In this document: piece after piece, positions 1 to 7,900 of the stretch
Layout: the number at the start of each line of letters is the position of its first letter
How positions within the stretch are numbered: the stretch's first letter is position 1
Source: Desulfobulbaceae bacterium
GTDB taxonomy: Bacteria > Desulfobacterota > Desulfobulbia > Desulfobulbales > Desulfocapsaceae
Direction: 5' to 3'
Length of the DNA: 18,522 nt
Assembly (NCBI GenBank): GCA_030599175.1
Contig: JAUVON010000016.1
Location: forward strand, 1-18,522
Position numbers and translations under genes: made by a program
Notes under the pieces: generated by a model
Databases searched by the model: none
Seen by the model: the letters and a program-made list of their open reading frames with translations, nothing else
Told to the model about the DNA's origin: nothing

Positions 1-1
1 G

Positions 2-106
2 GGCAGGAAGATCGAGGATGTTACCGACTGGACCAGGGAAAAGATCATTGCAAGAGCCAAAACCCTTGATGTAGACAAGGGGCCGGATGGTGACTTTGAC
101 GATTGA
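2..106 (+). CDS. 3' end of an unidentified gene (partial)
   Basis: An open frame enters from the left edge and stops at TGA 104-106. The 34 visible residues are polar and charged, contain a WTREKIIARAKTL segment and end in the acidic tail GPDGDFDD. The W-x4-I-x2-R pattern vaguely resembles the tail of GmrSD/DUF262-type HNH proteins, but this is far too little to name a function. The stop codon is made by the first bases of the repeat element that follows, as for two other genes in the window. Confidence covers only the existence of a coding end here. Confidence 0.45.
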   Translation, partial: GRKIEDVTDWTREKIIARAKTLDVDKGPDGDFDD

Positions 107-300
107 TGGCGTTGTAAAAAGTCTTCATCCGGAGTCTCGCAGGCTCGCTTACCTGGTTCGTTGTTACAATTTTTCTATCATTACGACGTACCGTATGTAC
201 GCCGAAATAATAGAAAAATTGCACGCCTCCAATATAAAGCTTTTCGGAGTCTAGGCTTACCTACTTATCCATTGAAATTGAGCTTTTTACGAGTTTATCA
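104..300. repeat. Hairpin repeat element 1 (MITE/REP-like)
   Basis: The element starts with tip TGATGGCGTTGTAAAAA (104-120) and ends with the inverted tip TTTTTACGAGTTTATCA (284-300). Its core 156-244 is identical over 89 bp to 1380-1468 in element 2. The core carries a long imperfect inverted repeat: arms 167-191 and 197-221 match at 22 of 25 positions around a 5-nt loop. Compared with element 2 it has two extra related segments, near 129-156 and 245-261, both beginning CGGAGTCT. There is no coding capacity, so any movement would need a transposase in trans. The hairpin could also act as a transcription terminator or mRNA stabiliser for the gene ending at 106. The two-tip layout is seen directly; MITE-like mobility is inference. 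Confidence 0.8.
167..221. repeat. 25-bp-arm inverted repeat in element 1
   Basis: Arms 167-191 and 197-221 pair at 22 of 25 positions around the loop CGTAT (192-196). As RNA or single-stranded DNA this would fold into one long stem. The same stem recurs unchanged at 1391-1445. Confidence 0.85.
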
Positions 301-321
301 CGATTAATCGGCAACTTATTA

Positions 322-327
322 TATAAT
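322..327 (+). promoter_or_regulatory. Possible -10 box for the epimerase gene
   Basis: A perfect TATAAT lies 13 nt before the ATG at 341, inside an AT-rich run just outside the right tip of element 1. No good -35 hexamer is present at 16-18 nt spacing, and the distance to the start codon would leave a very short leader. A weak GAGAG (332-336) could serve as ribosome-binding site. Low confidence. Confidence 0.25.
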
Positions 328-340
328 ATCTGAGAGCGTA

Positions 341-1354
341 ATGAAGAAAATTTTAGTAACCGGTGCAGCCGGTTTTATCGGTGCTCATCTTTGCCATAAG
401 CTGATTGGCGGTGGGGTGGAAGTCGTCGGCCTGGATAACATGAATGACTACTACGACCCGCAACTGAAACGGGATCGTATGGCTGCCCTAACAGGTGGAA
501 GTGACAAATTTACCCATGTCAATATAGAACTATCCGACAGGGGCGGTGTAAAAAATCTTTTTGAACAGCATCAATTTGATGCTGTGGTTAATCTTGCTGC
601 CCAGGCAGGGGTTCGTTATTCTCTTATTAATCCGCACTCCTATGTGGAAACCAATATTGTCGGTTTTGTGAATATCCTTGAAGGATGCAGGCATAGCGGC
701 GTTAAACATTTTGTGTTTGCATCGTCCAGTTCTGTTTATGGGGCTAATACAAAAATGCCGTTTTCTGTTCATGATAATGTGGATCATCCGGTATCGCTCT
801 ATGCCGCGAGCAAGAAATCAAATGAGCTTATGGCTCATACCTACAGTCATCTCTTTGGCCTGCCCGTAACCGGCTTGAGATTTTTTACCGTATATGGACC
901 CTGGGGACGGCCTGATATGGCACTGTTTCTCTTTACCAGGGCTATTTTGAAAGACCGTCCCATCGATGTTTTTAATAACGGGAATATGGAGCGGGATTTT
1001 ACTTACATTGATGATATTGTCGAAGGTGTTTACAGGGTTATCCAGAAAATTCCTCAAGGGGATACAGCCTGGAGCGGAGACAGCCCGGATCCCGCCACCT
1101 CCTATTGCCCTTATCGGATATACAATATTGGTAACAATAACAAAGAGAAACTGTTGCATTATATAGAGGTGCTGGAGACGTGCCTTGGCAAAAAAGCAGA
1201 AATGAATTTTATGGAGATGCAGCCGGGAGATGTACCAGCCACCTATGCCAACGTAGATGATCTGGTGGCTGATTTTGATTACAAACCGGATACTACGCTT
1301 GAGTACGGCATCAGCAAGTTTGTCGACTGGTATAAAAACTATTATAAAGTTTGA
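341..1354 (+). CDS. NAD-dependent nucleotide-sugar epimerase (UDP-glucuronate 4-epimerase type)
   Basis: This is an extended short-chain dehydrogenase/reductase of 337 aa, the usual length for bacterial UDP-glucuronate 4-epimerases. The Rossmann glycine motif TGAAGFIG is at residues 7-14, followed by the GLDNMNDYYD stretch typical of this subgroup. The serine loop SSSSVYG is at 128-134, the catalytic Y154-x3-K158 pair follows in YAASK, and RFFTVYGPWGRPDMA follows near 179-193. The protein is cytoplasmic and would convert UDP-glucuronate to UDP-galacturonate for surface polysaccharide or LPS. Exact substrate specificity (UDP-GlcA against UDP-Glc or GlcNAc) is inferred from overall resemblance. 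It stands alone between repeat elements 1 and 2, and its TGA stop is the first three bases of element 2. Confidence 0.88.
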   Translation: MKKILVTGAAGFIGAHLCHKLIGGGVEVVGLDNMNDYYDPQLKRDRMAALTGGSDKFTHVNIELSDRGGVKNLFEQHQFDAVVNLAAQAGVRYSLINPHSYVETNIVGFVNILEGCRHSGVKHFVFASSSSVYGANTKMPFSVHDNVDHPVSLYAASKKSNELMAHTYSHLFGLPVTGLRFFTVYGPWGRPDMALFLFTRAILKDRPIDVFNNGNMERDFTYIDDIVEGVYRVIQKIPQGDTAWSGDSPDPATSYCPYRIYNIGNNNKEKLLHYIEVLETCLGKKAEMNFMEMQPGDVPATYANVDDLVADFDYKPDTTLEYGISKFVDWYKNYYKV

Positions 1355-1507
1355 TGGCGTCGTAAAAACTCTTCATCTTGTTCGTTGTTACAATTTTTCT
1401 ATCATTACGACGTACCGTATGTACGCCGAAATAATAGAAAAATTGCACGCCTCCAATATAAAGCTTTTTACTTATCCATCGAAACCGAGGTTTTTACGAT
1501 TTTGTCT
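1352..1507. repeat. Hairpin repeat element 2 (MITE/REP-like)
   Basis: Tip TGATGGCGTCGTAAAAA (1352-1368) begins on the epimerase stop codon, and the inverted, more decayed tip TTTTTACGATTTTGTCT is at 1491-1507. The interior 1380-1468 is identical to 156-244 of element 1, including the long stem (arms 1391-1415 and 1421-1445). Relative to element 1 it lacks the two small CGGAGTCT segments, giving 156 bp against 197 bp. It lies only 4 bp from element 3. Together the two fill nearly all of the 307-bp gene-free space between the convergent epimerase and dxs genes, where they could act as a two-way terminator. Confidence 0.8.
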
Positions 1508-1511
1508 GGTT

Positions 1512-1675
1512 TGATGAACTCGTAAAAAGGTCATCCGAAGCCTCAGATGGCTAAGTCAAAAAGTTCGATATACGAGGCGCAGTGTTTTTCTCAGGCCCTC
1601 AACAATACATGTGGTATGTTGAGGTTCTGAGAAAAACCTGCAACGAAGGAGATCGGACTTTTTACGACGCCATCA
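1512..1675. repeat. Hairpin repeat element 3 (MITE/REP-like)
   Basis: Left tip TGATGAACTCGTAAAAA is at 1512-1528 and right tip TTTTTACGACGCCATCA at 1659-1675; on the minus strand the right tip reads TGATGGCGTCGTAAAAA. The central stem differs in sequence from elements 1 and 2: arms 1584-1603 and 1618-1637 match at 18 of 20 positions around a 14-nt loop. The plan is the same, with tip, linker, a GAGGCG-type block on one arm and a CGTTG-type block on the other, then the stem. A CATCCGAAGCCTC segment near the left end is related to the CATCCGGAGTCTC segment of element 1. The right tip contains the dxs stop codon. Confidence 0.78.
1584..1637. repeat. 20-bp-arm inverted repeat in element 3
   Basis: Arms 1584-1603 and 1618-1637 (GTTTTTCTCAG at the outer end) pair at 18 of 20 positions around a 14-nt loop. 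The position just past the dxs stop on the minus strand makes it a candidate terminator hairpin for dxs, although no clean T-run follows directly. Confidence 0.8.
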
Positions 1676-3563
1676 GTTTTATGGCAGCGCGAATAATTGA
1701 AGGAGGATCGATATGGCTGTTCTTCCATAGCGTTCTTTGCGGGCCATGCTCGACAAAAGTATCCGGATGACCAAGAGTGCAGGTTTTCAGTCCATACAGT
1801 TTGTGTTTACTGAACAGTTCGAGTACTGCACTGCCGAATCCACCCTGTCGAACATTATCTTCAATGGTAACAACTCTGCCGCATTTTTTTGCCCAGCTGC
1901 AAATCAACTCCGCATCCAGAGGCTTGATAAATCTCGGATTAATAACGGCTGCGTTGATGCCGACTTTTCTCAAACCTCCAGCTGCTTCAAGGGCAGGATA
2001 AACCCTGTTTCCGATCGGCAGCAGCAGTACGTCCTCCCCCTCCAGCATGAGTTCTCCGCAACCGATTGTCAGTTTTTTTAACTGGTTTGCCAGGGCAACT
2101 CCGCACCCGGAACCTCGTGGATACCTGACAGCAGCGGGACCGTTGTGGTGAATTGCAGTGAAAAGCATATGCTGCAGCTCTTCCTCATCTTTCGGTGCCA
2201 TAACTATTATGTTGGGAATAAAACGGAGATATGAGAGATCAAAGACACCATGGTGGCTTGGACCGTCATCGCCAACCACACCGCCCCTGTCGATCGCCAG
2301 AGTCACAGGCAGGTTGGGAATGCATATGTCATGGATTATCTGGTCAAATGCTCGTTGAAAAAAAGTGGAGTAGACAACAACAACAGGGCGCATACCCTCT
2401 GTTGCCAATCCGGCGGCAAATGTTACGGCATGCTGTTCTGAGATACCGACATCAAACAGACGGTCGGGAAATTCCTCTGCAAATTTTTTTAATCCTGTTC
2501 CTGAGACCATAGCTGCAGAGATGGCGATGATTTTATCGTCTTTTTCAGCAAGTTCTGTAATTGTATTACCAAAGACTTCGGTATAACTGGGAGGAGCGCC
2601 TTTTGTTTTGTGAGGCTTGCCACTGACGATATCAAAGGGACCTAAACCGTGAAAAATGTCGGGGTTCTGTTCAGCTGGTTCATATCCTTTACCCTTTTTA
2701 GTTAAGACATGTATGAGCACCGGACCCTGGGCGCTATCTCTTACTGTTTCAAATGTTTCCAGTAAATCTTCAAGGTTATGACCATCGATGGGACCAATGT
2801 AGTCAAAATTGAAAGCTTCATAAAGCATGCCGGGAGTAAAAAAACTTTTGAAACTTTCCTCACTTTTCCTGAGTATATTCAGAATGTTTTCTCCAACATC
2901 AGAAACATGAAGTTTTTCCACAAGATGGTCTTTTACCCGGCGCATGGTTTTACCGGATAGTTTACGACTCAAAAAGCTGGAAACTGCTCCCACGTTGGGT
3001 GAAATGGACATCTCATTGTCATTGAGAATAACGATAAGATTTTTATCCAGGTGCCCTGCCTGATTAAGACCTTCAAAAGCCATACCGGCGGTCATGGAAC
3101 CGTCTCCTATTACAGCAATGGCTCTGTTCTTATCATCCTTAAGGTGTTTTGCCAGGGTTATTCCGAGAGCTGCTGAGATGGAGGTGGAGCTGTGTCCCGT
3201 TTCAAAGGCATCATATTCACTTTCCTTGAATTTAGGAAAACCACTTAGTCCTTTATATTGTCTCAAGGTTGCAAATTGTTCCCTTCTGCCGGTAATGATT
3301 TTATGGGCGTAAGCCTGGTGCCCTACATCCCAGATAAGCTTATCATTGGGTGTATCAAATATAGAGTGCAAGGCAAGAGTCAGTTCGACAACACCAAGGC
3401 TGGGGGCCAGGTGCCCACCTGTCCTGGAAACTGTCTGCACAATTGTATCCCTGATTTCTCCAGCAAGTATTTCCAATTCCGCCAGTGACAGGTTTCGAAT
3501 ATCTTTTGGTGAGGCTATATTATCCAGCAGAGAGGGTAGAGCAACTGGTTGTATTTTCGACAT
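1662..3563 (-). CDS. dxs: 1-deoxy-D-xylulose-5-phosphate synthase
   Basis: This thiamine-diphosphate enzyme joins pyruvate and glyceraldehyde 3-phosphate into DXP, the first step of the MEP isoprenoid pathway and a precursor for thiamine and pyridoxal. The 633-aa length is normal. Visible marks are [13 protein letters not shown] (His51), the ThDP/Mg motif GDGSMTAG at 153-160 with [10 protein letters not shown] at 181-190, IDGHN near 259-263, the catalytic Glu in [12 protein letters not shown] (Glu376), and the [15 protein letters not shown] segment near 425-439. It is the last gene of the xseB-ispA-dxs cluster, 78 nt after ispA. No strong ribosome-binding site is seen before the ATG. The final residues MAS and the TAA are encoded by the tip of repeat element 3, so the native C-terminus was probably altered by the element. 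Confidence 0.97.
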   Translation of the reverse strand: MSKIQPVALPSLLDNIASPKDIRNLSLAELEILAGEIRDTIVQTVSRTGGHLAPSLGVVELTLALHSIFDTPNDKLIWDVGHQAYAHKIITGRREQFATLRQYKGLSGFPKFKESEYDAFETGHSSTSISAALGITLAKHLKDDKNRAIAVIGDGSMTAGMAFEGLNQAGHLDKNLIVILNDNEMSISPNVGAVSSFLSRKLSGKTMRRVKDHLVEKLHVSDVGENILNILRKSEESFKSFFTPGMLYEAFNFDYIGPIDGHNLEDLLETFETVRDSAQGPVLIHVLTKKGKGYEPAEQNPDIFHGLGPFDIVSGKPHKTKGAPPSYTEVFGNTITELAEKDDKIIAISAAMVSGTGLKKFAEEFPDRLFDVGISEQHAVTFAAGLATEGMRPVVVVYSTFFQRAFDQIIHDICIPNLPVTLAIDRGGVVGDDGPSHHGVFDLSYLRFIPNIIVMAPKDEEELQHMLFTAIHHNGPAAVRYPRGSGCGVALANQLKKLTIGCGELMLEGEDVLLLPIGNRVYPALEAAGGLRKVGINAAVINPRFIKPLDAELICSWAKKCGRVVTIEDNVRQGGFGSAVLELFSKHKLYGLKTCTLGHPDTFVEHGPQRTLWKNSHIDPPSIIRAAIKLMAS

Positions 3564-3615
3564 AAGAGTGTGATTTTAAGATCAATAAGAAAAAATGGTT
3601 ACAACTTACATGCTT

Positions 3616-3645
3616 CGTTGTGAAATGGATTTTCATGGGTGTTAG
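3616..3645 (-). repeat. Short post-stop repeat, copy after ispA
   Basis: On the minus strand the sequence from the ispA stop reads CTAACACCCATG, then about 7 nt, then ATTTCACAA. The same two blocks with similar spacing follow the stop of the GlpX-like gene (15309-15337). It is not explained by coding sequence, because the TAA is the stop codon itself. Confidence 0.45.
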
Positions 3646-4538
3646 TTGCTTCTGGTATAAATATAATCTGCCAGAGCACGGAGTGGTTCAGCTCTATGAT
3701 CAAAGTCTTTCAGGGAATCCTTGGCATCTGCTACAGCGTGTCTTGCCTGCCTTCGGGTTTCTTCAATACCGAAGTACGCAGGGTAGGTTGCTTTTCCCCT
3801 GTCTAGATCGCTTCCCGCCGCTTTCCCAAGCTGTTCAGTTGTTGCGGTAGCATTAAGCAGATCATCAACTATCTGAAAAGAGAGCCCGATTTTATTACCA
3901 TAAACAGTAAGTTTGTCAATTTTATCGGCTGTTGCTCCGGCACCGACAGCCCCGACTTGGATCGAGCTTGTAATCAGTGCGCCGGTTTTATTTCTATGGA
4001 TGGTGCGCAGAGTGTCAAAGGGAAACGCCCTGTTTTCATTGGCGATGTCCAGCGCCTGACCACCGACCATTCCCAGCGGCCCGGCGGCGCGGGCAATAAT
4101 ATTAGTTATTGCGATCTGTTTTTCAGGGGATAAAGAGGTGATTTCAGATTGACTGAGCAAGTCAAATGCCCAGGTCAACAGGCTGTCTCCAGCCAGAATA
4201 GCCCCTGCTTCACCAAAAAGTGTGTGGTTCGTTGGCTTTCCACGGCGCAGATTATCATCATCCATTGCCGGTAAATCATCATGAATCAGGGAATAGGTAT
4301 GAATACATTCAAGAGCACAGGCTGCGGGCAATAGACAAGCCTCAACTTTCGGGCTGTCGTCTATGGCCGCAGCCGCAGCCAGACACAGAATAGGTCGAAT
4401 TCGTTTTCCACCGGCAAAAAGGGAGTAACGCATTGCTTCAATGTGCTCCTTGAAGGGATCGGAGGACTGAAGCATGTATTTTTGCAGGGCTTTCTCAACT
4501 CTCTGCCGCTTACTATTCAGATAACTCTTGATTTCCAC
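3642..4538 (-). CDS. ispA: Polyprenyl (farnesyl/geranylgeranyl) diphosphate synthase
   Basis: This trans-prenyltransferase condenses IPP with allylic diphosphates; chain length (C15 or C20) cannot be fixed by eye. I start it at GTG 4538, which gives 298 aa and the family N-terminus [18 protein letters not shown]. The frame is open further upstream to a TTG at 4598, but that would add 20 atypical residues inside xseB. The first aspartate-rich motif DDLPAMDDD is at residues 87-95, and GGKRIRP precedes it. The second reads DDLLN (225-229), with Asn in place of the usual final Asp; the GKATYP motif follows. The start overlaps the xseB stop by 26 bp, implying translational coupling. Product and pathway place it directly with dxs. 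Confidence 0.94.
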   Translation of the reverse strand: MEIKSYLNSKRQRVEKALQKYMLQSSDPFKEHIEAMRYSLFAGGKRIRPILCLAAAAAIDDSPKVEACLLPAACALECIHTYSLIHDDLPAMDDDNLRRGKPTNHTLFGEAGAILAGDSLLTWAFDLLSQSEITSLSPEKQIAITNIIARAAGPLGMVGGQALDIANENRAFPFDTLRTIHRNKTGALITSSIQVGAVGAGATADKIDKLTVYGNKIGLSFQIVDDLLNATATTEQLGKAAGSDLDRGKATYPAYFGIEETRRQARHAVADAKDSLKDFDHRAEPLRALADYIYTRSN

Positions 4539-4761
4539 TGTCGGATCCGTCAAAAGGGATTGCTTCAAGCTTACCGTCTTTTTCAAGCAACAGTTCAACT
4601 TTTGCCTTTGCTTTTGTCAGCTGTTCACCGCAATAACCCGCAAGTTTTATCCCTTCATCGAATTTCTTCAAACTGCTGTCAAGACTCAGTTCACCATCTT
4701 CCAGCTCTTCAGTGATCTGTTCGAGTCGTTCCAGGGCTGATTCAAATGTTTTTTTTGCCAT
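4513..4761 (-). CDS. xseB: Exodeoxyribonuclease VII small subunit
   Basis: An 82-aa, highly charged helical protein with the family pattern: [19 protein letters not shown] near residues 5-23, then [17 protein letters not shown] and a final helix with KAKAKVELL. XseB binds along the large subunit XseA to form exonuclease VII, which degrades single-stranded DNA in the cytoplasm. XseA is not in the window. It is first in the xseB-ispA-dxs cluster, an order common in many bacteria. Its ATG is at 4761-4759, and its last 26 bp overlap the ispA start. Confidence 0.93.
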   Translation of the reverse strand: MAKKTFESALERLEQITEELEDGELSLDSSLKKFDEGIKLAGYCGEQLTKAKAKVELLLEKDGKLEAIPFDGSDSGNQELSE

Positions 4762-4853
4762 AACAGGTTGTGCTCGTTAAAAGAGAGTTGATTCGTTCAT
4801 ACTTTCCGGCTAGAACTACACGCAGTCCATATACCAGTGATTCCACCAAATCA

Positions 4854-4907
4854 TACTCGGCATAAAAAATCATCGTTTATCTTTTTTAAATGACCATAAT
4901 CCGAGTA
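4854..4907. repeat. Spaced inverted repeat between xseB and xerC
   Basis: TACTCGG (4854-4860) and CCGAGTA (4901-4907) form 7-bp perfect inverted arms around a 40-bp, very AT-rich spacer, in the divergent space between xseB and xerC. It could be a paired operator or a chance occurrence; no regulator is indicated. Confidence 0.3.
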
Positions 4908-4950
4908 GAAGGTTCTCACTGTTAATAAGAGTTTCTTCAACTGATTCAGT

Positions 4951-4967
4951 TTTTTACGAGTTCATCA
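4951..4967. repeat. Solitary repeat-element tip upstream of xerC
   Basis: TTTTTACGAGTTCATCA is the exact inverse of the left tip of element 3 (1512-1528). No clear partner tip or central stem is found in the 190 bp to its left; TGTGCTCGTTAAAAGAG near 4770-4786 is only loosely similar. It ends 3 nt before the xerC ATG, so it probably displaced the native ribosome-binding region. Confidence 0.6.
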
Positions 4968-4970
4968 CAA

Positions 4971-5897
4971 ATGATAAGACGGATTAAACAATTTACCAGA
5001 TGGCTGACCGCTGAGAAAGGGTATTCTGAACATACAGTATCAGCATATAGTCGGGATCTCATGGAGTTGTATGACCATTTAGGCGAACATAAAGGTGTTG
5101 AAAATATTACAGGTGATCTGATACGTTCTTTTGTTGTCAGCCTGCATGGTCATAACAGTGCTGCTACTGTTGGCAGAAAACTCTCTGCCCTGAGGACATT
5201 TTTTAGATTTATGCTGCGGCATGACGTTATTAAAACAGATCCTCTGGCTGGAATTGCCGGACCGAAGATAGGCAGATCTATTCCGGTCTTTTTAACTGTC
5301 GATGAAACTTTTGCTCTGCTTGAGACTCCTGGATCGGGTGACAGGTATATGCTGCGGGACAGGGCCATTCTTGAGCTTCTTTACTCTACAGGATTAAGGG
5401 TATCTGAGCTTGTTTCAAGGGATCTTGATAACCTTGATTTTAAAGGTGAAGTGCTTAGGGTGAGGGGCAAAGGAGATAAGGAGCGATTGGTTCCAATCGG
5501 AAAACCTGCTTTGGAAGCGATTCGAAGCTGGTTTCCTCAACGGATACAGCTCCTGCAGGCACGGGTTCGCAGGGGGAGAGTTGTTGAGAAAAACAGTCTT
5601 TTTCTGAATGGCCGGGGAGGGCGTTTATCTACCCGCAGTGTTGAACGGATTGTGAAGGGGTATGGTATGCGGGCGGGAATAAACCAGATTGTGACCCCCC
5701 ATGCTCTGCGGCACTCTTTTGCCACACATCTGCTTGAAATGGGGGCTGATCTGCGATCTGTTCAGGAATTGCTTGGTCATGCGAGTTTGTCGACCACTCA
5801 AAGGTACACACATGTAACCCTGGACCATTTGTCCGAGGTGTATGATAAGGCTCACCCGCTGTCAACTTCAAAAAAGAACAACATAGACAAGTCCTGA
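4971..5897 (+). CDS. xerC: Tyrosine recombinase XerC/XerD
   Basis: A 308-aa site-specific recombinase with the N-terminal core-binding domain (FTRWLTAEKGYSEHTVSAYSRDL at the start) and the catalytic domain. The full catalytic set is visible: Arg143 in STGLRVSEL, Lys167 in RGKGDKERL, H244-x2-R247 in HALRHSFATHLL, His270 in LLGHASLSTTQRYTHV, and nucleophile Tyr279. Length and motif order match chromosomal Xer proteins that resolve chromosome dimers at dif with FtsK; C and D types cannot be separated by eye, but position beside hslVU is typical of XerC. The ATG has no Shine-Dalgarno sequence and sits 3 nt from a repeat tip. A weak promoter-like pair TTGATT (4788-4793) and TAGAAC (4811-4816), spaced 17 nt, lies upstream. 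Confidence 0.95.
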   Translation: MIRRIKQFTRWLTAEKGYSEHTVSAYSRDLMELYDHLGEHKGVENITGDLIRSFVVSLHGHNSAATVGRKLSALRTFFRFMLRHDVIKTDPLAGIAGPKIGRSIPVFLTVDETFALLETPGSGDRYMLRDRAILELLYSTGLRVSELVSRDLDNLDFKGEVLRVRGKGDKERLVPIGKPALEAIRSWFPQRIQLLQARVRRGRVVEKNSLFLNGRGGRLSTRSVERIVKGYGMRAGINQIVTPHALRHSFATHLLEMGADLRSVQELLGHASLSTTQRYTHVTLDHLSEVYDKAHPLSTSKKNNIDKS

Positions 5898-5942
5898 CAG
5901 GACAATGTACACAACTTGAAGGTAAAAATAGAGAGAGTCAGT

Positions 5943-6503
5943 ATGAAAATTCGATCCACCACAATTCTGGCTGTACGCCACAAAGGTGTAGTTGCTCTGG
6001 CCGGTGATGGTCAGGTATCTTTGGGAAATACGGTGATGAAGCACCATGCAAGAAAGGTCAGGCGGCTGTATCATGACCGGGTTGTAACCGGCTTTGCCGG
6101 GGCCACTGCGGATGCCTTTACCCTGTTTGATAAACTTGAACAGAAACTGGAACAGTATAACGGCAACCTTATGCGATCCTCAGTTGAGCTGGCAAAGGAA
6201 TGGCGGACAGATAAATATCTTCGCAGACTTGAGGCAATGCTGATTGCGGTGGATAAGGATCATTCTCTTTTGCTCTCAGGTACAGGTGATGTGATAGAGG
6301 CAGATCAAGGCGTACTTGCCATTGGCTCGGGAGGGCCTTATGCTCAAGCTGCCGCTCTGGCTCTGGTCGAACATAGTGATCTTGGTGCTGAGGCGATATG
6401 CAGGGCGTCAATGAAGATTGCTGCCGATATCTGCGTTTTTACTAACAGTTCTATTATCGTTGAAACAGAAAAAGAAGAAGAGAATAAAAAAAATAATGGA
6501 TAA
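5943..6503 (+). CDS. hslV: ATP-dependent protease HslV (ClpQ), peptidase subunit
   Basis: This Ntn-hydrolase, a threonine peptidase, forms the double-hexamer core of HslUV. I start it at ATG 5943, preceded by AGAGAGAG at about 8 nt spacing; the frame is open back to a TTG at 5916 but without support. The protein is 186 aa and begins [11 protein letters not shown], so the catalytic Thr (aligned with Thr2 of E. coli) would be Thr6 and five residues must be removed to free it. Family segments [54 protein letters not shown] and [12 protein letters not shown] are all present. The C-terminal tail is unusually rich in Glu, Lys and Asn. It overlaps hslU by 8 bp. Confidence 0.96.
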   Translation: MKIRSTTILAVRHKGVVALAGDGQVSLGNTVMKHHARKVRRLYHDRVVTGFAGATADAFTLFDKLEQKLEQYNGNLMRSSVELAKEWRTDKYLRRLEAMLIAVDKDHSLLLSGTGDVIEADQGVLAIGSGGPYAQAAALALVEHSDLGAEAICRASMKIAADICVFTNSSIIVETEKEEENKKNNG

Positions 6504-7893
6504 TCAGTCGTTTACACCGAAGGAAACTCTGGCAGAACTTGACAAATTTATTGTAGGACAGGCTGCTGCCAAACGTTCGGTGGCTATTGCATTAAGGAAC
6601 AGGTGGCGCAGGCGGCAGGTGGAGCCACCATTGCGTGAAGAAATTGCACCCAAAAATATCATAATGATAGGGCCCACCGGGGTAGGTAAGACAGAGATAG
6701 CAAGGAGACTGGCAACTCTGGCACAATCGCCTTTTATTAAGGTGGAAGCATCAAAGTTTACAGAGGTTGGGTATGTAGGCAGAGATGTGGAATCTATGAT
6801 CCGTGATCTGGTTGATCTTGCTGTCAATATGGTAAAAGAGGATGAAAAGAGACGAATTGAAGGACTTGCCGCAGCCAACGCTGAAGATCTGATCCTGGAT
6901 TTTCTTTTGCCACCTGCTCCCCTGGCTGCAAGCGGGCCGGGTGGCGCGGATTCTTTTACCATAGACAAGCCTGATCTCCCGGTAACAACTGATCGGCCTG
7001 GGGAGGATTCGACAAGGGAAAAATTTCGACGGATGCTGCAGGATGGCAAGCTTGATGATCGGGAACTTGAAATTTCTCTAAGTGAATCCAAATCCATGCC
7101 GATGGTTGAAATTATGACAACTTCCGGTATGGAGGATATGCAGTCAAATCTTCAGGATGCCTTCAGTAAAATTTTTCCACGGAAAAAGAAAAATCGGAAG
7201 ATGAAGGTCCCTGAGGCTCTTGATGCGGTAACTAAGGAAGAGATGGAAAAGCTGGTTGATATGGACCAGGTGATAAAGGAAGCCCTTAGAAGAACCGAGG
7301 AGTCCGGGATTGTTTTTCTTGATGAAATAGATAAAATTGCCTCCAGTGGTGGTTCCGGCGGTCACGGGCCTGAGGTTTCACGGGAAGGTGTTCAGAGGGA
7401 TTTATTACCTATTGTGGAAGGTGCTACAGTTTCGACCAAACACGGTATGGTAAAGACGGATCATATTCTTTTTATAGCAAGCGGAGCCTTTCATATCAGT
7501 AAACCTTCAGATCTTATTCCTGAGCTGCAGGGTCGTTTTCCTATCCGTGTCGAACTCCACTCTCTTGGTAAAGATGAGTTTGTTCGTATCCTTACCGAAC
7601 CTGAAAATGCATTGATTAAGCAGTATATTGCCTTAATGGAGACGGAAAATATCGAGCTCGTCTTCGAAGATGATGCAATAGACGCGATTGCCGGGATTGC
7701 CGTTGAGGTAAATGAAAAGACCGAAGAGATTGGAGCCCGTAGACTTTATACAGTGCTGGAGAGAGTCCTGGATATTTTATCTTTTGATGCCTCCGAAATG
7801 GATGCAGGTAAGTTTGTCGTCACGGCAGAGTATGTTAATGAGCAGTTATCCGATATTGTGGAAGATCATGATTTAAGCAGGTTTATCCTGTAA
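6496..7893 (+). CDS. hslU: ATP-dependent protease HslU (ClpY), ATPase subunit
   Basis: This AAA+ unfoldase feeds substrates to HslV. I start it at ATG 6496, which gives [22 protein letters not shown], the expected N-terminus, and 465 aa; the open frame extends upstream only by running through hslV. Walker A GPTGVGKT is at 59-66, the pore loop GYVG at 92-95, the variable I-domain roughly at 110-240, Walker B VFLDEIDK at 273-280, and the sensor-2 region [13 protein letters not shown] near the end. The C-terminus DLSRFIL is the conserved tail that docks into HslV. The 8-bp overlap with hslV indicates coupled translation. Confidence 0.97.
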   Translation: MDNQSFTPKETLAELDKFIVGQAAAKRSVAIALRNRWRRRQVEPPLREEIAPKNIIMIGPTGVGKTEIARRLATLAQSPFIKVEASKFTEVGYVGRDVESMIRDLVDLAVNMVKEDEKRRIEGLAAANAEDLILDFLLPPAPLAASGPGGADSFTIDKPDLPVTTDRPGEDSTREKFRRMLQDGKLDDRELEISLSESKSMPMVEIMTTSGMEDMQSNLQDAFSKIFPRKKKNRKMKVPEALDAVTKEEMEKLVDMDQVIKEALRRTEESGIVFLDEIDKIASSGGSGGHGPEVSREGVQRDLLPIVEGATVSTKHGMVKTDHILFIASGAFHISKPSDLIPELQGRFPIRVELHSLGKDEFVRILTEPENALIKQYIALMETENIELVFEDDAIDAIAGIAVEVNEKTEEIGARRLYTVLERVLDILSFDASEMDAGKFVVTAEYVNEQLSDIVEDHDLSRFIL

Positions 7894-7900
7894 CAACAGT

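Noticed and set aside
104..300. CRISPR array
   Set aside because: The repeats are a few long hairpin elements with paired tips, not short evenly spaced direct repeats with unique spacers, and no cas genes are near.
4539..4598. Longer ispA starting at TTG 4598
   Set aside because: It would add 20 residues unlike the family and overlap xseB by 86 bp; the GTG at 4538 gives the standard N-terminus.
4971..5897. Integrase of a prophage or integrative element
   Set aside because: The size, full Xer motif set and position beside hslVU fit a chromosomal XerC; no att repeats or phage genes are seen.
6504..7097. Minus-strand open frame of 197 codons inside hslU
   Set aside because: It is a Ser/Arg-rich shadow of the hslU reading frame, with no independent support.
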